Counted from the stretch's first letter, positions 1 to 6,437 are shown. The stretch: DNA of 9,126 bases from Clostridia bacterium (GCA_028701635.1 JAQVQJ010000042.1:1-9126), one strand, 5' to 3'. Numbers and translations: made by a program. Notes: generated by a model not told the origin, from the letters alone.

Positions 1-3000
1 AGTGATATTTCATATTTTAGAGTGTGTCTATCTGGCGATACAAAACTATCATTTAACAAAGACGTCTATTCAAATGCTTTAACAGACTATTCTGGCTTAT
101 TGCCTGTTCAATTGAAGTTAGTTGGGAATGTTTCTAGAAATATTATTTCTTCCAATTATACAAACGCAGTTAATTTCTACAAATACTCCACTCCAACTAC
201 ATTTAAAATTTCAGGCGGACAGTTTGATTTTGGGACAGAGCCAGATAATAATGCAACGAGTGATTTATTTAGAATAACGATAGGAGAAACCACTTATTCG
301 TATATAACGCAAACTGGTATTAGCTCAATAAGTAGTTTCTATCAAACTACTACTACAACAGGAACCGCAATTGCATATATAAATGGTGGGAAAACCGATA
401 CCATAGGTGCGACAACTGTATTAACACTTAATTCAAATACTTCATCGCTCCAGTTTAATAGACTACAAATTTCTTATACAGATGAAGAAAAATATTTAAT
501 TCAAACTCGTTTAGATGGTGTAATAACTACTGATTTTAAGTGGAATTGGACTGAAAGTGGCGAAGTAACAACAAGAACCGCAGTTCTTTATATATTCTCT
601 AATAGCCCAGTGTTTGGAGGGGAAATTGGCGAATGGACAAAAGTAGTAAAAGTTAATGGTAGTTTGGATTATTACTATAAAGCTGTAACTGTTAATGCAG
701 TTTATAGCGGAGAAAATACTGAATTATCAGTTGATGTAACCTTACCTAAGGAGTTAGTTGCTTCTAGTTATTCAATTTACTTAAAAAAATCAGATAGTAG
801 TTTAGAAGGAAATCAATTGAGTTCTAAATTATCCAAGGCTTTCAATTTTAATCAATTAGGAAGACCTACATTAACATTGCAGAATGGAAAGATAAATTGG
901 AACGATATTTCTTATGCTACAGGTTATGATATTAGATTTACTGGTGATAGGATAGGCTATGAAGAAGTAGGCACAATTAATTCGTTTGAATTAGATGCAT
1001 CGTTTGCATCGTTTGCTGATTTAACAACAGAAAGAACTTATAGTTTTAGAATAGTAGCAGACGGTAATGTTCCTTATTTAAAGCCAGTACAAATGCCGGC
1101 AGATAATTATACATATATTATTGCAGGACAAACTTCTCAGAGCTTAAGTGTTGTTAAACCAAAAAAACCGGGAGATATTGAATTGATTGGTGGAGCTTTA
1201 AAATGGGAAGAGCAATCATATTACACTTATGCAAATATATCAGTTAGTGATTTGGAGTTTGTATTCTATAACTCGGTAGAATTAGAAATTGCCAGAGTTG
1301 AAATTCCTGCTAATAAATTTACTGATGGATTCCCAGATCTCTTATCAGTAATCTCAGATTATTTAGGTGGTGTAAAAGAGCAATTTTCACCTACCGAAAC
1401 TTACACTATTAAGTATCGTGAACTTGGAGGTAATTCGTTTGCTAATAGCGAATTTAAAGATCTTATAAATAATATCGTTGTTGCAGGAAATCCTGGTGCT
1501 TCTTATGAGTTTAAATTAACTCCAATTGTTAATAGGATAGAAATTACAGAAGATGAAGGATTATATTGGGGACCTGTAACACAAGAGGGTTTAGCGGCTA
1601 TTAAATATGATGTATTCTTTAATTTAAATGATAGCAGCTATGTTTATGCTACAACTATTGATGCTCCAGATCATGTCATTGAATTGGAAGATTTAAAAGC
1701 TTTAACTGCTTATCAAAATAATAAGACCTTTATTTCTGGCATATTTATAGTAGTTAGAGGAGATAGTACTAACTACATTTCTGGGTTCAATTCACCAATT
1801 GTTCTAATTAAAGCAATAGAGGGAGAAGTTCAACTAAGTGTTGAAAATGGCTTTATTAAATGGAATGATGTAAAAAAAGCTGGCAAGTATCAAATTACAA
1901 CTTTAATAGGAGTTGATACTGTTGTTTATGAAGTTTACCAAGGTGACGAAACATTTAAGATGAATAAATATGTTAATGATATTTTAATTCAAGAGGGTAC
2001 CCTATCAAGTATGACGTTAGAAGAAGTTGAAGAAGATGTATGGATTTGGAGTTGGGACTGGGCTCAAGATGAAAATATCGAAGCAGGTATTTTATATAAC
2101 TTGTTTATAAGATATATCCCAGAAGCTGATGAAGACGTCTTTGCAATACCTGGCGAATTTACAGAAGTTGCTTTAAGTGTCTATAAACTTGCTTCTCCAA
2201 AGATTTCAACTATAAATGGAGATTTAACTTGGAGCGATGTAGCCAATGCTAACGGCTATAAGATATTTATAAACTACCTAAATAGTTACGATGAAATTTT
2301 GGCAACAACAATAACAGAATTAGAATTGAATGTAAATAGTTATAGTGTTAACATCGAAAATCACGGACAAAGCAAAATTATGATTGCGGTACAAGCTGTT
2401 GGTACGACAGAAACAATTGGAGGATTTAGTTATATAAACAACTACATTGATTATATAGATGTTAGTTATAAAGACAATACTCTAAGCAATGTTGTAAGAA
2501 GTGGCGACTTTATAACTTGGGATGATAGCATACTAACCAATTCTTATGTAGTGGATATTTATAATGAAAACACTAATGCATTAATTTACAGTTATACAAC
2601 AAGTAACAAACAAGTAGATTTATCTACATTAGGACTAGTAAATTCAGTATTGTATAAAGCAATTGTGAAAGTTAGAGGAACAACTGGAACAATAGGTGAA
2701 TCAGGGACAGGATATTTAAGTAGTATTGCAACCGATAGTTCTATTCAGTTCATTATCTCAAACTCTATCGATACTCCTTATGTAGAATCGGGAGAGATAT
2801 GTTGGCTAGCTTATGATTTAACAGCTGATTATAAGGTTACTATCCAATCAATTGCTGGAAACAATTATGTTTATACGATAGGGTTAGGATCGGAAAGTGG
2901 CATTTATGAAGTTAAAGGGCTTATTAAAAATGGAGTATCAATAGGCTTTAAGTCTTATGTAACTGAGGTAGATGGGACAATTACATTCTGGCCGGCAGAA

Positions 3001-3381
3001 GTTGAAGAGAATAAGAGTATGACTATTTCAGTAAGGATTGTTGGCATTCTAAAAGGGGAAGTCTACTATGTAAGTTCAAACCCATCAACATTATCTTCAC
3101 AAGTTACAAAGAACTTATCTACACAATTACTCCCAAGTTATATTGTTGATGAAAATGTCTACACATTTACTTGGACAAATTCTACATATTTTGATTATTA
3201 TGTTGAACTAGTTGATTCATCAGGCAATGTTGTAACATCAAGTTATGTAGAAAATAATACCTTTGTCTATGACTTTGGAACTACAACTGGAACATTTACT
3301 TTCAGAGTCCAGAGATATAACGCAGACCCAAATGCATGGTTCTTGAGATCAAACTTTGCTATTGTTGAATTTACTAAATAA
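1..3381 (+). CDS. Large fibronectin-III-like repeat protein, probable surface protein (5' end outside window)
   Basis: The frame is open from the first base. The first possible start (GTG at 22) has no ribosome binding site before it, so I read this as a partial gene lacking its N-terminus, with about 1126 codons visible. The protein is rich in Ser, Thr, Tyr, Asn and beta-branched residues. It consists mainly of repeated beta-sandwich-like units with the pattern G-x-[IL]-x-W-x-[DE]-[VI]-x-x-A-x-x-Y-x-[IV]-x-[IF], such as NGDLTWSDVANANGYKIFI, which resembles the B-strand tryptophan and C strand of fibronectin type III domains. At least eight such tryptophans are visible between bases 898 and 3174. 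There is no LPXTG motif, transmembrane segment or SLH/choline-binding module at the C-terminus, so any signal peptide or anchor must lie in the missing N-terminus. The FN3-like fold is inferred from pattern; adhesin or glycan-binding roles are guesses. Transcription ends at the hairpin directly downstream. Confidence 0.8.
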   Translation, partial: SDISYFRVCLSGDTKLSFNKDVYSNALTDYSGLLPVQLKLVGNVSRNIISSNYTNAVNFYKYSTPTTFKISGGQFDFGTEPDNNATSDLFRITIGETTYSYITQTGISSISSFYQTTTTTGTAIAYINGGKTDTIGATTVLTLNSNTSSLQFNRLQISYTDEEKYLIQTRLDGVITTDFKWNWTESGEVTTRTAVLYIFSNSPVFGGEIGEWTKVVKVNGSLDYYYKAVTVNAVYSGENTELSVDVTLPKELVASSYSIYLKKSDSSLEGNQLSSKLSKAFNFNQLGRPTLTLQNGKINWNDISYATGYDIRFTGDRIGYEEVGTINSFELDASFASFADLTTERTYSFRIVADGNVPYLKPVQMPADNYTYIIAGQTSQSLSVVKPKKPGDIELIGGALKWEEQSYYTYANISVSDLEFVFYNSVELEIARVEIPANKFTDGFPDLLSVISDYLGGVKEQFSPTETYTIKYRELGGNSFANSEFKDLINNIVVAGNPGASYEFKLTPIVNRIEITEDEGLYWGPVTQEGLAAIKYDVFFNLNDSSYVYATTIDAPDHVIELEDLKALTAYQNNKTFISGIFIVVRGDSTNYISGFNSPIVLIKAIEGEVQLSVENGFIKWNDVKKAGKYQITTLIGVDTVVYEVYQGDETFKMNKYVNDILIQEGTLSSMTLEEVEEDVWIWSWDWAQDENIEAGILYNLFIRYIPEADEDVFAIPGEFTEVALSVYKLASPKISTINGDLTWSDVANANGYKIFINYLNSYDEILATTITELELNVNSYSVNIENHGQSKIMIAVQAVGTTETIGGFSYINNYIDYIDVSYKDNTLSNVVRSGDFITWDDSILTNSYVVDIYNENTNALIYSYTTSNKQVDLSTLGLVNSVLYKAIVKVRGTTGTIGESGTGYLSSIATDSSIQFIISNSIDTPYVESGEICWLAYDLTADYKVTIQSIAGNNYVYTIGLGSESGIYEVKGLIKNGVSIGFKSYVTEVDGTITFWPAEVEENKSMTISVRIVGILKGEVYYVSSNPSTLSSQVTKNLSTQLLPSYIVDENVYTFTWTNSTYFDYYVELVDSSGNVVTSSYVENNTFVYDFGTTTGTFTFRVQRYNADPNAWFLRSNFAIVEFTK
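883..3174 (+). repeat. Protein-level tandem repeats (FN3-like) within the large surface protein
   Basis: Eight conserved B-strand tryptophan codons begin at 898, 1204, 1567, 1861, 2230, 2518, 2803 and 3172. The spacings are 102, 121, 98, 123, 96, 95 and 123 residues, so units are either about 95-102 or about 121-123 residues long. The copies are diverged at both DNA and protein level, as expected for old duplications rather than recent expansion. A possible further unit with Phe in the Trp position lies at 214-231 (GGQFDF). Boundaries are approximate because only the B/C-strand motif is easily recognised. Confidence 0.65.
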
Positions 3382-3383
3382 AT

Positions 3384-3413
3384 AAAAAATAACGGAACTT
3401 TCCGTTATTTTTT
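3384..3413. terminator. Bidirectional intrinsic terminator between convergent genes
   Basis: A near-perfect inverted repeat pairs 3384-3396 with 3401-3413 around a 4-nt loop. The core is ATAACGGA/TCCGTTAT, flanked by six A on the left and six T on the right. Read from either strand it is a stem followed by a U-tract, so it can end both the large repeat-protein gene and the rubrerythrin gene. It overlaps the last two bases of the rubrerythrin stop codon. Confidence 0.85.
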
Positions 3414-3999
3414 AATTGTCAGCCAAGGGTATTATTGTATAACCTTGGTCATAGTGGCAAAGCGGACAGATAGCCCATGATTCTTTTGCGGCATTTTCAT
3501 GTCCACACTTGGAACACTTCCATTTATTTGCTTGTTGCATTTTATATAGTTTTTTCGATTTAAGCTTTTGATAAAGTTCGTCTAATTGTTGTGAATGAAT
3601 ATTCTCAACATCTGCAATCATTAATATAGTATTGGCAACATCATCATAACCTTCATCTTTTGCTATTCTAGCAAAAGTTGGATAAATGCTGTCAAATTGT
3701 GCAAATTCTGCTTCCGCTGCTAATTTTAGTCCGGGGTCAAGTTGATAGGAAATGAAAGGATAACCAGCAGTTATTTCAATATTTTTTTCCAAATTGCCAT
3801 ATTTTAGGATATAATCATAAAGCAATTTAGCGTGAGACATTTCATTTTTTGCTAATGCTTTCATTAAGTCTTGCATATATGCCAATTTTTCCGTTTTTGC
3901 TTGCTGGCCTAAAAACTGATATCTAGCCCCATCTTGACATTCTCCAAGATATAATCTTGCTAAAATTTTTTTTGTTTGTGACTTTTCAAATTCTACCAT
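3412..3999 (-). CDS. rbr: Rubrerythrin (diiron peroxidase with C-terminal rubredoxin domain)
   Basis: The 195-residue protein has the classical rubrerythrin length and layout. Residues 1-145 form a ferritin-like four-helix bundle and residues 158-190 a rubredoxin-type iron site. Visible ligands are E20 (GECQDGARY), E53 and H56 (NEMSH), E98, and E132 with H135 (ENIH). The rubredoxin cysteines are C162, C165, C178 and C181 (CSKC...CPLC). Rubrerythrins reduce hydrogen peroxide to water in the cytoplasm of anaerobes, taking electrons through the rubredoxin centre. Aligned from memory to the Desulfovibrio protein, the ligand equivalent to Glu97 is Q101 (AEAEFAQFD), which is unusual. The start is supported by GAGAGAGG four bases upstream. 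The gene stands alone, converging on the large repeat-protein gene and divergent from the CYTH-like gene. Confidence 0.93.
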   Translation of the reverse strand: MVEFEKSQTKKILARLYLGECQDGARYQFLGQQAKTEKLAYMQDLMKALAKNEMSHAKLLYDYILKYGNLEKNIEITAGYPFISYQLDPGLKLAAEAEFAQFDSIYPTFARIAKDEGYDDVANTILMIADVENIHSQQLDELYQKLKSKKLYKMQQANKWKCSKCGHENAAKESWAICPLCHYDQGYTIIPLADN

Positions 4000-4017
4000 A
4001 AGACCTCTCTCGCTTGC

Positions 4018-4032
4018 ATATTATTGACAATA
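4018..4032 (-). promoter_or_regulatory. Candidate -10 and overlapping palindrome upstream of rubrerythrin
   Basis: Reading the minus strand, TAATAT (4018-4023) lies 18 nt before the rubrerythrin ATG, the same short distance seen for other promoters in this window. No good -35 lies at a 17-bp spacing; TTGTTT at 4044-4049 would need 20 bp. An 11-bp palindrome, TATTGACAATA (4022-4032), overlaps this -10 and could be an operator. It does not match a PerR or Rex consensus that I recall. The -10 call is weak. Confidence 0.35.
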
Positions 4033-4051
4033 TATTTAAAAATAAACAAAA

Positions 4052-4072
4052 AACTCTTAATTTTTGAGAATT
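4052..4072. other. Imperfect inverted repeat in the rubrerythrin/CYTH-like divergent region
   Basis: AACTCTTAA (4052-4060) pairs with TTGAGAATT (4064-4072) across a 3-nt loop, with one mismatch and one G-T pair. On the minus strand it is followed by six T, so it looks like a weak terminator. However, it lies between two divergent genes, so an operator or simple AT-rich coincidence is as likely. Confidence 0.3.
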
Positions 4073-4090
4073 ATTGCTTGTTATTTTTAT

Positions 4091-4119
4091 TTGTAAAAAT
4101 GTTTAATTTTAGTTATAAT
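4091..4119 (+). promoter_or_regulatory. Promoter for the CYTH-like/degV unit
   Basis: TTGTAA (4091-4096), a 17-bp spacer and a perfect TATAAT (4114-4119) form a sigma-A-type promoter. The -10 ends only 16 nt before the start codon, predicting a 5' UTR of about 10 nt. Confidence 0.75.
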
Positions 4120-4126
4120 CTATTTT

Positions 4127-4132
4127 AGAGGG
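4127..4132 (+). promoter_or_regulatory. Closely spaced ribosome binding site
   Basis: AGAGGG ends only 3 nt before the ATG at 4136, shorter than the usual 5-8 nt. No other in-frame start occurs nearby, and upstream codons include no initiator before the promoter, so this start stands despite the tight spacing. Confidence 0.6.
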
Positions 4133-4135
4133 CGT

Positions 4136-4840
4136 ATGGGAAAATTTGAAACTATAAGTGTTGAGGGTATAAAATCATATACATTATTCTCTAAGGATTC
4201 GTTTAACAAGGTCCTTGCTTTTTGTAGAAGCCTTCCATTATATAGCTTGTATGGAGAAGGCAAAGATGTAACAGTAGAAATTTATTTAGACTCTCCTAAT
4301 AATCTATTAAGAAGTGCAGGCATTATTTTAACAAAAGTAATTGAAGACAATAAGGCTTGTTTAAGGGTTGAAAGAGAAGAATATATTCCTGGAAGGAAAA
4401 ATCTCTTTAAAAAAGAAAAAAAAGTTTTTATTCATCCTATCGGGTTAAAAGATACAGCGTTTGATCATTCTTTATTTTTAATTGATGGAATAAGTTCAAT
4501 GTTTTCTACAAAGTTTCATATTGATTTAGATAATGTGTTAAAAACTGTTGTGCCCAAATTAGAGATTGAGAGTAGAAGAGACCATTTCAAAGTGTTTAGT
4601 GGAAAAGGTTTTAAGGCAGAGATGATTTATGAAAATATACGTGTTAAAAATCATGATACTAAACGAAGAGTTGAATTATTAATGCTTGATATTGTACAAA
4701 CTTCCTCAAAAATAAATTTAAATGAATTTAATGATTTTACTTTTAAAATTGAAAAATATTGTAAAGAAGTTTTACCAATAGAAGAGTCTAAATATGAAAT
4801 AGCTATGAAAAAAACTCAGATTGTAGTACCTAAGAAATAG
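4136..4840 (+). CDS. CYTH/triphosphate-tunnel-like protein, possibly degenerate
   Basis: I do not firmly recognise this 234-residue cytoplasmic protein, but several segments resemble CYTH (triphosphate tunnel metalloenzyme) proteins. VEIYLDSPNNLLRSAGI (residues 47-63) looks like the family pattern YxDTPxxxLxxxG. CLRVERE (75-81) resembles a basic tunnel strand. RRVELLMLD (177-185) and the late ESKYEIAM (217-224) resemble the C-terminal acidic strand and the SK motif. The defining N-terminal ExExK motif is not visible; the N-terminus reads FETISVEGIKSY instead. CYTH enzymes bind triphosphates or polyphosphate and act as adenylate cyclases, thiamine triphosphatases or inorganic triphosphatases. 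With the metal-binding motif apparently missing, catalysis cannot be assumed. No signal peptide or membrane segment is seen. degV follows after 46 nt without a terminator, so the two are probably cotranscribed. A VTC-type polyphosphate domain is the main alternative. Confidence 0.6.
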   Translation: MGKFETISVEGIKSYTLFSKDSFNKVLAFCRSLPLYSLYGEGKDVTVEIYLDSPNNLLRSAGIILTKVIEDNKACLRVEREEYIPGRKNLFKKEKKVFIHPIGLKDTAFDHSLFLIDGISSMFSTKFHIDLDNVLKTVVPKLEIESRRDHFKVFSGKGFKAEMIYENIRVKNHDTKRRVELLMLDIVQTSSKINLNEFNDFTFKIEKYCKEVLPIEESKYEIAMKKTQIVVPKK

Positions 4841-4886
4841 AATAAAAAAATATTATTTTGATAATTATATAAATAAAGGAAAGATT

Positions 4887-5708
4887 ATGATTAAGATTGT
4901 AACTGATTCAACATGTTCTCCAAGCGAGGAATATAATTTAAAAAACGACATTAAAGTAAATCCATTAAAAATTCTGTTTGAAAATCAAGAATTTGTAGAA
5001 GCAGAGAATTTGTATACAACTATATATAAAAAGATGGCAGACACTAAGGAAATTCCTAAAACAAGTCAACCATCTTTAGAAAGTTACATTAATATTTTTA
5101 ACAAAATAATAAAAGATGGGAATGAGGCGATCGTTTACACGATTTCACAAACGTTGAGTGGAACATATAATTGTGCTTGCCTTGCTCGTAAAAGTTGCGA
5201 TGACCCAGATAAAATCCATATCTGTGATACTCAATGCATAGGGCAAACTGCTATTGGTTATATATATGAGACTGTTGAAATGATAAAACAGGGAAAATCA
5301 ATAAAGCAAATACTTTCATATATTGAAAAATTGCAACAAAATAGTGCAATATCATTCATTCCTGAAACTTTAGAAAATTTGAAAAAGAATGGTAGAATTG
5401 GTGGTGTTAAAGCAATCGTTGCTTCTCTATTAAATATAAAACCTATTTTAATCTTCAAAAAAGGTAAGTTGTCGGGAGATAAAAAGACTTTAGGACTAAA
5501 TAGGGCAATGAATGAAATAATAAAGGAAGTTCCGGAAAAAACAAAAAGACTCTTTATAATAAAGGCAGGATTACCTGACTACTTTGAAAAATTTAAAGAA
5601 AAAGTAATTTCATTTTTTAAAAATATTCCAATTGAATTAGGAATAGTATCGCCTGTTGTTGGTGCACATGTTGGACCATGTATTGGGCTTGCTTGGATAG
5701 CTGAGTAG
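4887..5708 (+). CDS. DegV-family fatty-acid-binding protein (FakB-like)
   Basis: This 273-residue protein has all the DegV landmarks in order: IVTDSTC (residues 4-10), KTSQPS (58-63), ISQTLSGTY (86-94), an ETLENLKKNGRIGG segment near the middle, LLNIKPIL, and a C-terminal GAHVGPCIGL with H261. DegV proteins bind a fatty acid in a deep pocket. Partnered with the kinase FakA, some present it for phosphorylation and entry into phospholipid synthesis; T59, S91 and H261 sit where the carboxylate-contacting residues are expected. Full family length and a good AAAGGA site 6 nt upstream of ATG support the start. Oddities are seven cysteines, five of them clustered at residues 96-117, and Cys265 where the family usually has Gly in HxGPG. 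No fakA is in the window. The gene is probably translated from the same transcript as the CYTH-like gene and ends at a strong terminator. Bacillota often carry several paralogues, so the ligand is unknown. Confidence 0.92.
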   Translation: MIKIVTDSTCSPSEEYNLKNDIKVNPLKILFENQEFVEAENLYTTIYKKMADTKEIPKTSQPSLESYINIFNKIIKDGNEAIVYTISQTLSGTYNCACLARKSCDDPDKIHICDTQCIGQTAIGYIYETVEMIKQGKSIKQILSYIEKLQQNSAISFIPETLENLKKNGRIGGVKAIVASLLNIKPILIFKKGKLSGDKKTLGLNRAMNEIIKEVPEKTKRLFIIKAGLPDYFEKFKEKVISFFKNIPIELGIVSPVVGAHVGPCIGLAWIAE

Positions 5709-5725
5709 AATAAGTTTTAAACAAT

Positions 5726-5752
5726 AAAAAAAGAAGCCATTCGGCTTCTTTT
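5726..5752. terminator. Bidirectional intrinsic terminator between degV and the acidic repeat gene
   Basis: AAAAGAAGCC (5729-5738) pairs with GGCTTCTTTT (5743-5752) around the loop ATTC. It is preceded by an A-run and closed by T-rich sequence, so it can terminate degV on the plus strand and the acidic protein gene on the minus strand. Both stop codons lie within about 20 nt of it. Confidence 0.85.
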
Positions 5753-5762
5753 CTTAAATTCT

Positions 5763-6053
5763 TTACATTAGTAGTTCAAGTTCAGCTCTATAATCTATTT
5801 TATCTTCGCCTTTCAAAGAATTAAATGGAACAAAGTCTTCGTCTTTAACAAAAAGATTTTCAAAATCATCCAATGGTTCTTCCTCTTCATTTTCCTTATT
5901 CAAAGAATTAAGTGAAAAGTCTTTATCTTTAAAAAGACTTTCAAAGTCCTGTAATGGTTCTGGCTCTTCCTCTTTTGCTATTCTTTTTGCCTCTAATTCA
6001 AAGACATCTGGCTCCATTTCACTTTTTAAATCTCTATATATATTCTTGCTCAT
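5763..6053 (-). CDS. Small acidic protein with a duplicated DFE-[SN]-LF module, function unknown
   Basis: I do not recognise this 96-residue protein. It is strongly acidic, with 19 Glu and 11 Asp against 13 Lys/Arg, and has no cysteine, signal peptide or membrane segment. It contains two related units: residues 31-54, with PLQDFESLFKDKDF then NSL, and residues 60-83, with PLDDFENLFVKDEDF then NSL. Each unit is preceded by a run of Glu. Hydrophobic F/L residues set in acidic, low-complexity sequence suggest a largely disordered protein carrying two short binding motifs. The start is well supported: GGGGAGG lies 10 nt upstream and a near-consensus promoter (6083-6111) precedes it. Its own promoter, RBS and terminator make it a real monocistronic gene. 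It fires divergently from the 16S promoter about 105 bp away. A partner protein or a regulatory role would be guesswork. Confidence 0.8.
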   Translation of the reverse strand: MSKNIYRDLKSEMEPDVFELEAKRIAKEEEPEPLQDFESLFKDKDFSLNSLNKENEEEEPLDDFENLFVKDEDFVPFNSLKGEDKIDYRAELELLM

Positions 6054-6082
6054 ATGTATAATTCCTCCCCTTCTTTATTAAG

Positions 6083-6111
6083 AAGATATCAAATTAGCAG
6101 CCTTTTGTCAA
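6083..6111 (-). promoter_or_regulatory. Promoter for the acidic repeat protein gene
   Basis: On the minus strand, a perfect TTGACA (6106-6111) is followed by a 17-bp spacer and TATCTT (6083-6088). The -10 ends 29 nt before the ATG at 6053, and the GGGGAGG ribosome binding site (6064-6070) lies between. Confidence 0.85.
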
Positions 6112-6149
6112 CCCTATATTTTTTTTGAAAGTTTATTTATGTTAGCATA

Positions 6150-6216
6150 TTTTTTTAACTGTTTTCAGTATAAAATAAAAAATAGTAAAAAATGTTAAAA
6201 TTTTTTGGAAAAAGTG
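6150..6216 (+). promoter_or_regulatory. AT-rich UP-element-like region upstream of the rRNA promoter
   Basis: This segment is almost wholly A/T, with repeated A- and T-tracts directly before the -35 box of the 16S promoter. Such tracts commonly act as UP elements contacting the RNA polymerase alpha subunit at strong rRNA promoters. The role is inferred from position and composition only. Confidence 0.5.
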
Positions 6217-6245
6217 TTGACAAACCCATTTTATTGTGTTATATT
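6217..6245 (+). promoter_or_regulatory. 16S rRNA promoter
   Basis: A perfect TTGACA (6217-6222), a 17-bp spacer and TATATT (6240-6245) form a near-consensus sigma-A promoter. The start would fall near 6250-6252, giving a leader of about 230 nt before mature 16S. It is the only strong promoter seen in the region; a second upstream one is not convincing. Confidence 0.88.
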
Positions 6246-6251
6246 TACCAA

Positions 6252-6302
6252 GCTACGCTCCAAAAGAATGTAGCAAACCCCTTTATTTGAATAAAATAAA
6301 GG
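6252..6302 (+). other. Two hairpins at the 5' end of the rRNA leader
   Basis: GCTAC (6252-6256) pairs with GTAGC (6270-6274), and CCTTTATTT (6280-6288) pairs with AAATAAAGG (6294-6302) across a 5-nt loop. Neither is followed by a U-tract, so they are leader structures rather than terminators. They directly precede the boxA-like element. Confidence 0.5.
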
Positions 6303-6305
6303 TAC

Positions 6306-6318
6306 GATCTTTGAAAAC
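6306..6318 (+). promoter_or_regulatory. boxA-like antitermination element in the rRNA leader
   Basis: GATCTTTGAAAAC, followed by TAAATA, closely resembles the leader boxA of Bacillota rRNA operons (T-[GC]-TTCTTTGAAAAC). BoxA recruits the Nus antitermination complex so that untranslated rRNA escapes premature termination. Its presence supports this being a functional rRNA leader. The same bases also form the base of the processing stalk. Confidence 0.6.
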
Positions 6319-6437
6319 TAAATATTTGGAAAGAAAAGGTAATGTGTAAACAAAAAGGTTTTTAAATACCTTGTCAATTTCAAAATACTTATTCAATTTA
6401 CGCAAAGTATAAAAAGTCAAGTTAAAATTTTGAGTCA
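6309..6437 (+). other. 5' arm of the 16S processing stalk
   Basis: Several blocks pair with the trailer. Positions 6309-6331 match 8244-8266 with one mismatch and one G-U over 23 nt. Positions 6346-6355 pair with the TTTTGTTTAC at 8223-8232. Positions 6368-6394 pair with 8189-8215 with a few mismatches, and 6420-6437 pair imperfectly with 8143-8161. Long leader-trailer duplexes of this kind around 16S are the normal RNase III processing substrate. A GAAA-capped hairpin (6457-6470) sits between this arm and the mature 5' end. Confidence 0.8.

Noticed and set aside
22..24. GTG as the true start of the large repeat protein
   Set aside because: The frame remains open to base 1 and no Shine-Dalgarno precedes the GTG; the gene is simply cut by the window edge.
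4024..4029. TTGACA on the plus strand as a -35 box
   Set aside because: No -10-like hexamer lies 16-18 bp downstream (CAAAAA at the expected place); it is part of the TATTGACAATA dyad.
4868..4873. TATAAA as an internal promoter for degV
   Set aside because: Transcription would start inside the ribosome binding site and no -35 box is present; cotranscription with the upstream gene is simpler.
5258..5458. 66-codon minus-strand frame inside degV
   Set aside because: It is antisense to a well-conserved part of DegV, lacks a ribosome binding site and has no recognisable domain.
6018..6053. Shared KNIYRD near the N-termini of the acidic protein and AspRS
   Set aside because: The match is six residues only, with different codons and no similarity beyond it; treated as coincidence.
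6125..6174. Second rRNA promoter upstream (TTGAAA or TATAAA hexamers)
   Set aside because: The hexamers do not pair at a good spacing with a matching partner box and can be explained by AT-rich UP-like sequence.
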